Of a stretch of DNA of 64,000 nt, positions 36,120 through 45,466 are shown one piece after another (the stretch's first letter is position 1; each line of letters starts with the position of its first letter). The position numbers were made by a program, and so were the translations under genes. The stretch comes from Artemia franciscana. Its lineage: Eukaryota; Arthropoda; Branchiopoda; Anostraca; Artemiidae. The stretch is taken from assembly GCF_032884065.1 (NCBI RefSeq), contig NW_027062691.1, positions 558,001 to 622,000 on the forward strand, given 5' to 3'. The notes under the pieces were generated by a model. It saw only the letters and a program-made list of their open reading frames with translations, was not told the origin of the DNA and did not search any database.

Positions 36120-37515
36120 TTTTGTGAAGAAGATTTAGTACTAAAAGGATTAAAAAAATAATAAGGCTCCAGTTGCTGATAGTGTGGTAAATGAGTTTCT
36201 CAAATATGGTGGCTCAGAGGTTAGAAAGAAGTTACTGATGACTATGAATATGATTTTTGAAAAAGGGGAAGTATGTAACGATTTTAGGAAAGTCTTAATT
36301 AAACCACTTTATAAGAAAGGTGATAAGAGGGGGTGTGGTAATTATCAAGGCATTAGCATGGTGTCTATAGGTAACAAATTACTTAGTAATACAATATTTT
36401 TCAGATTGAGAGATGCTGTAGACAAAGTTTTAAAAGAAGAACAGTGCGGTTTTAGAAAAGATAGAGGATGTATTGACCAAATTTTCTCTCTTAGGTTAAT
36501 AACTGAGTAGTGCCTAATTTGTCCAACATATTTGGTCCTCAATTTTATAGATTATGGGCAAGCATTCAATTCTGTTGATAGAAGAGCTCTAGCAAAGGTC
36601 GTATCCTCGTATGGTATTCCAGACAAATACATCAAAGTGATTAATGCTATGTATGAGAATTGCACTGCTATGGCTAATGTTGGAAATGAGGTTAGCAGCT
36701 GGTTTTGTATTAAACCAGGAGTTCAGCAGGGTTGTGTTATACCCCTCTTTATATGCATCATTTTGATGGACTTTGTCTTAAGGAGCACAGGAAAGGCAAT
36801 GGGAAACACAGAATGAAATGGGTTGGAAAAACTCCCTGGACTTAGATTATGCTCATGATTTAAGCATCCCAGATGAAATGGTGAGCAAAATGAATGAACT
36901 TTTATAGGTTTTATGAGTTTAGGATGCTAGAATAGGTTGAAAATCAATGCTAAGAAGACTAAGTCACTAAGGCTAGGAATAAGTGAAAATGTAAGGTTAC
37001 GTTGAGTAACGGAAAGATTAATCAAGTGGAAGAATAAGAAGATAAGTCTGCAACCAAGATTAGAATATCGGAAGCTATGGTGATGACAGTGGTCAAATAT
37101 AGCTCTGAAGCATGGGCGCTCTGATTGGCCAATGAAGGTTTGCTAGATGTTTTCCAGAGAAATTACTTATGGACTGCTCAGAGTACCTGACTGACTGACC
37201 GTATTTCAAACAGTAGACTGTACGAAAAACGTGGTTCAATCCTGCTTACTAAGGCTATAATGAAAGAAGGCTCGGACACGTTCTGCAGATGAAGGATGAC
37301 AAATTGCCAAAAATTGTCCTTTTTGGCCAACCGTCGAAGACTAAACGAAAAGCAGATCGTTCTCGTCTGGGATGGGAGGATGTCATAAAGAGATATTTAA
37401 AGGAAATAGGAACTTCCTAGGAGGGTGTAAAGAGGGAGGCTTTCATTAGATTGGGATGGATAGGAGCGTGCCTAGCTGTGTTGGACTCAGGCGGCTTGGT
37501 GCTGTGGTGAGTTGT
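36120..37515 (+). mobile_element. LINE family A, longest RT copy
   Basis: The best-preserved frames run through GEVCNDFRKVLIKPLYKKGD, NYQGISMVSIGNKLLS, EEQCGFRKDRGCIDQIFSLR, FIDYGQAFNSVDRRALAKV, YGIPDKYIKVINAMY and KPGVQQGCVIPLF. The tail has YSSEAWAL-like and LGWEDVIKRYLKEIGTS blocks, ending in the conserved SGGLVL/LRRLGAV segment. Frameshifts are present. Confidence 0.85.
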
Positions 37516-37599
37516 TTGTATTCTGATTTATAAAAAAATTTGAATATGTTTTTATAACAAATATTTATTACTGAATTTATGTTTTGGCAAAGATGAAAA

Positions 37600-38110
37600 T
37601 TACTGTTGATAAAATCCATACAAGTATAGTTCCTTCTCTATAGCTTTTTTACCAATTGGCTCAAATGATTGTTCATAATTTACAAGATCCAGGACCAAAA
37701 GGGTCTTTTAATTCGGACACTTCTTAATAATTAATCTAAGAGTAACAATTTTACGAATGTATACAGCCTATTCCCTCCCTAAACTAACAATTTATGTTAT
37801 TTAAAAATTTATCTACATTATGTCTTGGTCTAATAAGTATCATAATCCGAAGTAATTTCCTTCCTTCAAAAAATTATGATAATGCCTGTGTAATTATTAC
37901 ACTTCTCTTGTCATTTTTCTAATGGAGCAGGTTTAACTGGTATTTTCCTAAAATCATTCGATACTTCTCCTTTATAAAACTTATATATATATTTCTCAGT
38001 ATATATTTTTATCTTTGTCACCCTTATATTAAAACAAAATGATTTACTTACTTTCAAATCCTGAAGCTTTATTGCTTGTCAGTCCATATAGTACTGTCTG
38101 AATTTTTGAG
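37600..38110 (-). mobile_element. Diverged LINE RT fragment
   Basis: The reverse complement gives FRKIPVKPAPLEK, a NNYTGI block and a VNYEQSFEPIGKKAIEK-like block in different frames. These are equivalent to the KPLYKKGD / NYRGIS / DYEQAFDSVDRRAL motifs of family A. It is highly degraded. Confidence 0.5.
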
Positions 38111-38567
38111 CGAACCACCACGGTTACTCACATTAAAAATAATTTAAAAAGAAGTTCTTTCAGCTTAAAGTTGCAGGTTGCCCTAATATTGCGTAATATA
38201 TTTGGTGATTATCATCCCTATCTCCAGTTACTTTTTTTTCCGTTTCTTTTTTTTTCATCCCTCCTCTTCTGCTTTCTGTTTTTGAGAGATATGTATTTTT
38301 TCTTATTGTTGATGGTTTCTTTGGTGTATGCCTAGAGAAGTACTTATAGAAAAGGAAACAAGTTAAGAAAACAATTCTTGCTAGTATGCAGAATAATTGT
38401 AGTTAACATATTTTGCATGCAGCTAATCTTTTCCTCCACTTTTTTCAGTTTTTCAACTTTTTTAAGAGATTTAAACTTTTTGCTATAAAATTTCATTAAT
38501 TTTAAAAAGTTTGCTAAATGTACCGCTGTCAACTCAAGGTTCTGGCCTTTTCCTGAAATAAAAATTT

Positions 38568-39152
38568 TCTATACATATAAAAATAAGTTGTCTGTGTGTC
38601 GAGTGACGTCATATTTGTGTGTCGACTGACGTCATGTTTGTCGACTGACGTCATTATAAGGATTGAGCTGTATGCGTCATGAAGTTGTTTGTCGACTGAT
38701 GTCATGTTTGTCAACTGATGAAATTACATATCGGGACACCCGGACACAAATCACGACCGGGACACAGGGAATATAAATGACGACCGGGACACAGAGACAC
38801 AACTACAACGGGGACGCCGGGGGCACAGGCGGGATATATAAATGACGACCGGGACACAGGGATTGTTCGAATAGAAATTACAGACCGGGACACCGGGATT
38901 CAGGGAATATAAATGACGACCGGGACACTCAAAGAGAAATTACAAACTGGGACACCGGGACACAAATGACGACCGGGACACAGGGAATATAAATGAAGAC
39001 CGGGACACAGGGACACATCATTAGAATAATGAGGTATAGATCTGAATACGAATTGTTTTTCCCATGGACAATTATATGTTGCATGTTCAAGAGTCAGTAA
39101 ACCTGACAATCTATTTATATGCACAGACGCGAAGCGCCACCCCAACAGCTAG
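38568..39152 (+). mobile_element. Non-autonomous Helitron, 585 bp
   Basis: The element begins TCTATACATATAAAAATAAG and ends CCACCCCAACAGCTAG followed by T, the TC...CTAG structure of Helitrons. It holds three TGACGTCA octamers (38604, 38627, 38646) and a minisatellite of GACCGGGACACAGGGAATAT units (38730-39015). At 39060-39123 a short coding relic reads [11 protein letters not shown] and PDNLFICTD, the C-terminal motif of the Helitron PIF1-type helicase. The relic runs directly into the terminus. The left arm of the usual terminal hairpin is missing. Confidence 0.85.
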
Positions 39153-39159
39153 TATATCT

Positions 39160-39944
39160 ATATTTCTTTCTTTTTCACAGAATTGTCTTTAGTCAATATA
39201 CTTTTCTCATGAATTTCATATTGATGGTACTGCAAGTACTTTAGTGTCCTCTACAAATAAATGTTATAAAAGTTGATTTGCTTCAGGGATGATTAAAAAC
39301 TGAAGGAAAGCTATTAAGGAAAATTCATAGATACGTTAAAGAAAGTAGTAAATACTGAAATAAGGAAGATAAAGCTTAGCTGCATGCAAAATGCGAACTA
39401 CAATTATTCTACGTATTATAAAGTTAGAATTGTTTTCTTAACTTGTTTCCTTCTCTACAGGTACTTCTCTAGGCATATACCGTTTCTTTCATATGGCATA
39501 GATACAAAAAGCTCTACCTCTCAGTTTGCCTTGTTACAAGTGGATGGGTATAAGTTATACTGTGTTTATTCAATAAAGTACCATTATTATTTTCTACATC
39601 ATCAATCTTATCACTGTTTAACACATTCTAAAGACGTTCTGCTCATATCTTGTTAACACTTTCTGAATATTTTATTCAGGCTCTGCTCCTACCTTCAACC
39701 AGGATAGGTCTGAACTGACTTCCCTACTTCCTTTCAGATTCTCAATATGCCAGTAGAATATCTTAATATTATACCATTAGGCGGTATGTATCCATAGCCC
39801 CATTTCATTTCCTCTTAATTCATAATTTAATGCAGTCTCTCTTATATTCCTAATATTATTGTACAGTTTGTTACTCAGAACTTTTTAGGCAAAACTCTTC
39901 TATCAACATGAAAACCTTTTGACCAGTATTCCTTGCTTTTCAAA
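39160..39944. other. Unannotated stretch, possibly degenerate LINE (antisense)
   Basis: No gene is seen. Antisense frames at 39660-39850 resemble fragments of a retroelement (AYWESERK, GSQFRPILVEGR), but no diagnostic motif survives. Confidence 0.3.
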
Positions 39945-41290
39945 CAGTTCGTGGTAACGAACTGTAGTAAGGAGCGACCCGGCTCAAGAGTAACCAAAAG
40001 TCTAAAAAAGTGAATTTTGGTACCAATAGCTACATCAAAAGAATCGCATTTTAATGCTATTTTTAAATATACAAGTTTCATCAAGTGTAGTCTTACCCAT
40101 CAAAAGTTACGAGCCTGAGAAAATTTGTGTTATTTTAGAAAAAAGGGGGAAACACCCCCTAAAAGTCATAAAATCTTAACGAAAATCACACCATCAGATC
40201 CAGCGTATTAGAGAACCCTACTGTAGAAGTTTCAAGGTCCTATCTTCAAAAATGTGGAATTTTATATTTTTTGCCAGAAGGCAGATCATGGATGCGTGTT
40301 TATTTGTTTGTTTTTTTTTTCTTTTCCCCAGGGGTCATCGTATCAACCCAGTTGTCCTAGAATGTTGCAAGAGGGCTCATTCTAGCGGAAATGAAAAGTT
40401 CTAGTGCCCTTTTTAAGGACCAAAAAAATTGGAGGGCACCTAGGCCCCCTTCCACGCTAATTATTTTCCCAAAGTCAACGGATCAAAATTCTGAGATAGC
40501 CATTTTATTCAGCGTAGTCGAAAAACCTTATAACTATGTCTTTGGGGACGACTTACTCCCCCACAGTCCCCGTGGGAGGGGTTAGAAATTCAAAACTTTG
40601 ACCAGTGCTTACATATAGTAATTGTTGTCCTGTGGTGGCGCAGTGGATTTGACCTTAGCTTGGTAATACGGGACCCAGAGATCGAATCACGCTGCAGAAA
40701 TGCACTGCAGGGCCGACGCAGGGACCTTAGTAGTCAAGAAGCGTCGTTAATTCTTAAATAAATAATAATATAGTAATGGTTATTGGGAAGTGTACTGGTG
40801 TTTTCAGGAGGATTTTTTGGTTGGAGGCAGAGGTTGAGAAGAGGGGGATGTGCTGGGGGAACTTTCCAAAAGGAATTTGTCATGGGGGAAGAAATTTTCC
40901 ATAAAGGGAGCGCAGGATTTACTAGCATTACTTAAAAAAAACAATGAAAAAGTTTTTTTTTCAGCTGGAAGTAAACAGCAGCATTAAAACTTAAAAAGAA
41001 CAGAAATTATTACCCATATGAGGGGCTCACCTCCTCCTAATACGTCGCTCTTTACGCTAAAGTATTTCTGGTAATTTCTTCTTTTCCTTCTCAACTTCTC
41101 AACGCCCTTCTCAACGCCCCGCTCTTTACGCTAAAGTTTTTTTTACTGTTTTGGAATGTAGAGTTAAGAGAAAGAGTCAAACTTTAGCGTAAAGAGCGGG
41201 GCGTTGAGAAGGAAAAGCCCCTTTCATATACGGAGTAATTTCTGTTCGTTTTAAGTTTTAATGTCGCTCCTTACTTTCATTTAAAAAATG
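39945..41290 (+). repeat. Repeat family R1, best full-length copy
   Basis: The left end is a perfect hairpin at 39945-39964 (CAGTTCGT, loop GGTA, ACGAACTG) next to GTAGTAAGGAGCGACCCGG. The right end is a foldback module (40950-41290) whose inner arms, CTTCTCAACGCCCCGCTC and its complement, extend through CTTTACGCTAAAGTTT to give a stem of about 33 bp around a ~46-nt loop. A SINE is inserted at 40623-40767. No protein is encoded. An asymmetric hairpin at one end and a large foldback at the other do not fit a standard MITE. Confidence 0.8.
40623..40767 (+). mobile_element. tRNA-derived SINE with target-site duplication
   Basis: The 145-bp insertion is flanked by exact 10-bp direct repeats ATATAGTAAT (40613-40622 and 40768-40777). 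The empty site is deducible from the R1 consensus. It carries an RNA polymerase III A-box-like TGGCGCAGTGG (40636-40646) and a B-box-like GATCGAATC (40680-40688) with tRNA spacing, and ends in an (AAT)n tail. It is non-coding. Confidence 0.85.
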
Positions 41291-41299
41291 TATTTTTTT

Positions 41300-42672
41300 A
41301 TATTTAATTAGTAGTAAAACTACAGGTAAAACCGGGGGTGAACCAACTCCAGTTTGTCCTGCTTCCTCTTCATTACGGTCACTTTGTGGGGATAGACACT
41401 TTCTCGAACTCGCAGGATAATGGTTGATCAAACCATACATAGTCTTTTTCGAGGCTGAGATTCCACGAAAAGATGTCTAAATCATTGTTGGAGGAGCTAC
41501 CCTATTTGGGCTCCCCCCCCACAAACCCTTTCATACACACTTTCCTTGGGGGTGTGTTCTCTCTCCTTTAACGGCTCGATATCCTTATAGGGGTTGTAGG
41601 CCCCTTATGATGATGATAGTGTTTATACATGAAAACCTTTTGACCAGTATTCCTTGTTTCTAACTTTCCTCCCTGAGACATCTTCCACTTCAATAAGAAT
41701 AGGGGGTAGCTTGTTTTCTCAGAGTATGTGTGTGTCTGTTGGGGGAGGGGTAAGATGGGCCTGATCCCCTTTGGGAAGCTTTAAAAACAATGGTTGAAAT
41801 GTGGAAATTTGAATCTTTTAGTTCTCTCTAAACTAACTGAATAGATATGCCAGTACCAAAAACTATTTGTTGTCTTTGTTTCCAGTAATGAATAATGAAA
41901 TGTGGAAGAGAAGACTGTGTTTCAATACTATTATGTGAGGTTGTGAAAACCTCAATTAATAGCCAGAATAACTCAACTGTAAATTTTAGGCAACGAAAAG
42001 CTACTGATAAATTTCTAGTAATTGGATCTTAATTAGATGATGAGTATGGTATTTATGCTTTATGTTCCCTGTATATGCGTGCTAAATATGATCAGTTTGT
42101 CTTTTTACCGAAAGATGCTTCTTCTTCTCTACCAGGTGCTACACAAATAGTTTGAGAAATTGCCAGCAAACAGGGTTGCCCATTTCGAGATTGGGGCAAT
42201 TACTCTCTCTCTAATTTTAAAGAAATTGCCGGAACAGCAGGACAATTATAAGCTATGCTCCCCTAAACTTCAGTAACTAGTGCCCCTAAGTGGATAAATT
42301 TTGTTATATTCACTTTATAAGATTTTTGTTGACCTGAGAAGGAAATGTATTACAAATTTGGATATAATATCAGCAATATCACCATGGTGTACTGAAGTGA
42401 TAAACTAAAATATTTGTGCTTTGTCTGCAAACGTTTTATTATATAATAACTTAGTCCTCTTCAAGACTTTGTTTTTAATATCGAGAATGTTCAAAATTGC
42501 AAATACTGTTTAATATTTGCAGGTATGATGGATGGCTGAAGGGAAAACAAACATTCATATATATTGAAGAATTGAAGAAGCTTTCAACCTTGTTCAAACT
42601 GACCTGTATTTATTCAATGTAAATTTTCAATAGAGAATAGGCAACCTAACTGAACATTTTTTCTTCTGCTTT
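41300..42672. other. Upstream region of the SUN gene; no gene recognised
   Basis: The 30 bp at 41627-41656 repeat 39906-39935 exactly. Sequence from about 42618 to the ATG is homologous to the flank of the pseudogene copy (54256-54310), so this part belongs to the duplicated transcription unit. No clear promoter element was identified. Confidence 0.4.
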
Positions 42673-45102
42673 ATGAAGGTTGAGAAGATAATGACAAAGA
42701 TGAAGGTATTACGGTTTCTTGTTTTCGTTTCTCTGACTCTTTTGCAAGTAACTGGGGCAAATAATTTGGATTATGTTAACTTGACACCCGATTCAGAAGA
42801 ACCATATACCAGAGAAAGCATTCATTTACCAGAAAAGATATGCAGTGACGCTAAAGACTTGAGTGAAAGTACTATTGAGGAGACAGGAACTGAAAAAGGG
42901 CATAATAGCCAAGATGAAGTTATAGTAAATAGCGAAGACAGTTTGAGTGAAGTAGAGGTTAAGGAATTAAATATTGAAAGTGTTGTTGATTTGGCTGCTA
43001 GTGACATCCTATTAAAGAATGAGGAAAAAAATCTAGAGGATAATAGCTCATACTCTATGAAGAAAAATGAGTTTGTTTTGGATTCACAACCAAATGAAAT
43101 CACTGTGAACTCCCCCACTGCTTCTTTGTACTTTAATCCAGAAGGTAATGTTACTCAAGAAAGGATTACAGAAGAAATTAGCCACCAAAATATGTTTAAT
43201 GAATCTCAATCGGAAGGTAGTGCCAAAGATGAAGAGATGCCTTCTTTTAGTGAATGGAGTGAAAAAATGCTGCAAGCAGAAAAGGCTAAAAATGGAACAG
43301 TGAAGGCTCCGTCAGCACAAAGAAATGGAATTAAAATGCGTTTAAGTAACTATGCATCTTTAAGTTGTGGGGCCAAGACAATTGCAGCAAATCCAGAAGC
43401 TGAAAATTTAAAAGCTATTTTAGATTCGTCATATGATGATTATATGTTGAGTCCCTGTTCGTCAAAGTCTTGGTTTGTGGTTGAGCTTTGCCAAACAATT
43501 CAGCTACAAAAAATTGAAATTGCCAATTTTGAACTATTTTCTTCTGGTTTCAAAGACTTCCGTTTGTTCATTAGTGACCGCTATCCGACAAAAGGGTGGG
43601 TTGTACTAGGATCATTTTCTGCACCTGACCAAAGACAAGAGCAAAGTTTTGATGTAGACAGTGAGCATTTCGGAAAATTTTTGAAGGTTGAGATCATTTC
43701 TCACTTTGGAAATGAGCACTACTGCCCTATCACATTTTTCCGTGTTTTTGGAACTAGTGAATTCGAAGTACTAGAAAAGGACCATAATGAGGACGAAGAT
43801 TTTTCAACAGCAGAAGAAATGCTAGAGGATTTTATTGACAGCAGAATACCATCCATATCTGTTACAGATACTTTGATAAATAGTACCAAAATAGCAGTTG
43901 AGAAACTTACTGGAAAAGCTGCCAATGGTGAAACTGTAAATCCTGGAATAGAGTTAGCAACCCCTACTTACAATTGTGATTTGCAATCAGAATTTTTTGA
44001 ATTTTACTTAAAACTATTCAAAAATACCCAAATTTGTAAAAGTTACGGATTTGATTCCTCCGTTGGAGTTTGTTGTGAGAGTAAAAGTGTCAGATATACT
44101 TTGTATATTGCCGCAATGCTTGGACCCAAAACTATGAAATGCTTTTGTGATTATTATTTACAGAGGATGACTAAGTCGCCATTTTTTATTTGCCCCTCAA
44201 ATATTTATAGTCCAAGAAACGAGTTTGTTAATATAAGTATTGATTCTATCCAATCTGATACTTTGCACCTGATCGATGTACCTGACACTAAGCCTTTTAA
44301 AAGTTATGAAGAGATTTTCGAGCAAGGATCTGAAAAGAATCCAAAAACTATTGAAAAACTACTTTCAGAAATTAATGATGTAACTATAGACGCTGTGAAC
44401 TCTTCAGAGAAGCCTCCTTCTGAGTTTCAGTCCATGTCCCAGCCGAAGGTCAATGCTGAGTCGAATATCACAGTTGGTATTGGATCACAACAGAAAGAAA
44501 CGGTTTTTGTTAGACTATCGAATAAGTTACGGACCTTAGAAAAAAATATGACATTGAGTGTGGAGTATTTGGAAAAGCTCAGTAAAGTCTATAAAAGAAA
44601 AGTTGAAGACTTACAAAAAGCTTTAAATCAAACTACTGGGTTGGTGACAGTTATGGGCGAACAATTGAATTTGCTTGAAGAGAAGTATAAAGGAGATTTT
44701 GTAGTTGTAAAGAAAAACCAAGAAATGCTTCAAAAGTCGATCAATACGTTATGGTTAGTAATTGAAGTATCCATTCTAGTCCTGATTTTTGTTATTTCAA
44801 TTTTTTTGTGCAGAGTATGGAAGGGTTTGGGGCTGAAACCGGAAACTGAAAGGAAACAACAATCATTGATTATTAGTTCAAGGCAAACTGAGGATGCTAT
44901 AGATCGTCAAAAGTATAGCTCCTTAGCCAATTCGCCTAGTAATGGTCGTCGTGTTTTCTACGTTCCCTTATTCGAGAGCTCTGTAGAGAAAACAGCTGAG
45001 TCAAAAACGATGTATATTGACGATCTCGGAAGCTGTGAAAAATTGTTGAGTGGTCATGTATCTAGTAGTTTACAGAAGAAAAGGAGAAATAGCAAATCAT
45101 AG
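42673..45102 (+). CDS. SUCO: SUN-domain membrane protein, SUCO/Slp1 type
   Basis: This is an intact 809-codon ORF without introns. A hydrophobic signal-type segment lies at residues about 12-28 (VLRFLVFVSLTLLQVTG), followed by an acidic low-complexity region. A SUN-like domain at about 226-365 reads NYASLSCGAKTIAANPEAEN, CSSKSWFVVELC, IEIANFELFSSGFKDFRLF, SDRYPTKGW and FRVFGTSEFE. These match the SUCO/Slp1 subfamily (FVIELCEPIQ, IANFELFSS, SDRYPT, RVFGTS) rather than nuclear-envelope SUN1/2. A cysteine-rich segment (about 438-500), a predicted coiled coil (about 615-690) and a transmembrane helix at about 693-715 (WLVIEVSILVLIFVISIFL) follow, then a basic cytosolic tail. Slp1/SUCO proteins act in the ER/nuclear envelope and protect soluble ER proteins with Emp65/TAPT1 partners. 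The first ATG is used; later Mets at 7 and 10 would keep the signal segment. Human SUCO is longer and multi-exonic. Confidence 0.9.
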   Translation: MKVEKIMTKMKVLRFLVFVSLTLLQVTGANNLDYVNLTPDSEEPYTRESIHLPEKICSDAKDLSESTIEETGTEKGHNSQDEVIVNSEDSLSEVEVKELNIESVVDLAASDILLKNEEKNLEDNSSYSMKKNEFVLDSQPNEITVNSPTASLYFNPEGNVTQERITEEISHQNMFNESQSEGSAKDEEMPSFSEWSEKMLQAEKAKNGTVKAPSAQRNGIKMRLSNYASLSCGAKTIAANPEAENLKAILDSSYDDYMLSPCSSKSWFVVELCQTIQLQKIEIANFELFSSGFKDFRLFISDRYPTKGWVVLGSFSAPDQRQEQSFDVDSEHFGKFLKVEIISHFGNEHYCPITFFRVFGTSEFEVLEKDHNEDEDFSTAEEMLEDFIDSRIPSISVTDTLINSTKIAVEKLTGKAANGETVNPGIELATPTYNCDLQSEFFEFYLKLFKNTQICKSYGFDSSVGVCCESKSVRYTLYIAAMLGPKTMKCFCDYYLQRMTKSPFFICPSNIYSPRNEFVNISIDSIQSDTLHLIDVPDTKPFKSYEEIFEQGSEKNPKTIEKLLSEINDVTIDAVNSSEKPPSEFQSMSQPKVNAESNITVGIGSQQKETVFVRLSNKLRTLEKNMTLSVEYLEKLSKVYKRKVEDLQKALNQTTGLVTVMGEQLNLLEEKYKGDFVVVKKNQEMLQKSINTLWLVIEVSILVLIFVISIFLCRVWKGLGLKPETERKQQSLIISSRQTEDAIDRQKYSSLANSPSNGRRVFYVPLFESSVEKTAESKTMYIDDLGSCEKLLSGHVSSSLQKKRRNSKS

Positions 45103-45466
45103 AAATCCTTGAAGGGTACCGCCAGGGAGAGAGGACAGTTGTCCTGCTGCCTAGAAATTAGAGAAAAGAGTTTGAAATAGAATTTATTTCATTATAATAA
45201 ATAATTATTAGACATAAAAATATATTTTATGCTCATACTCCCGACAAAATTTCTGTACTCACACTCTTACAACCACCAGGAGAACTTTTCGGCCACCCTT
45301 AAACGCTTGCGTGTTTTGTCTCTCCCGGATTTTATAATATATTTATTCCTACAGTAAAGGTGTTACTTTGTGATATTCTTATAATTGAAATCTCTATTTA
45401 TGTCTACACGAAAGTAGAGCCAGTTATTGGCGCAAATGAATTAGCTGAAAAAGGGTTATATATATA
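45103..45466 (+). promoter_or_regulatory. 3' UTR and flank of the SUN gene
   Basis: This follows the stop and is conserved in the pseudogene copy (to 57026), including AATAAA at 45198-45203 (AATAAATAATTATT) as a candidate polyadenylation signal. Homology between copies ends at about 45382, exactly where a Helitron interrupts the second copy. Confidence 0.55.

Noticed and set aside
38730-39015. CRISPR-like repeat array
   Set aside because: Units are imperfect, directly adjacent and lie inside a eukaryotic Helitron; there are no unique spacers or cas genes.
40636-40688. Possible functional tRNA gene
   Set aside because: A and B boxes are present, but there is no foldable acceptor stem, and flanking target duplications plus an (AAT)n tail show a SINE.
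42822-43925. Antisense ORFs inside the SUN gene (and the matching ones at 54489-55572)
   Set aside because: They are shadow frames opposite a well-supported coding sequence with a domain match.
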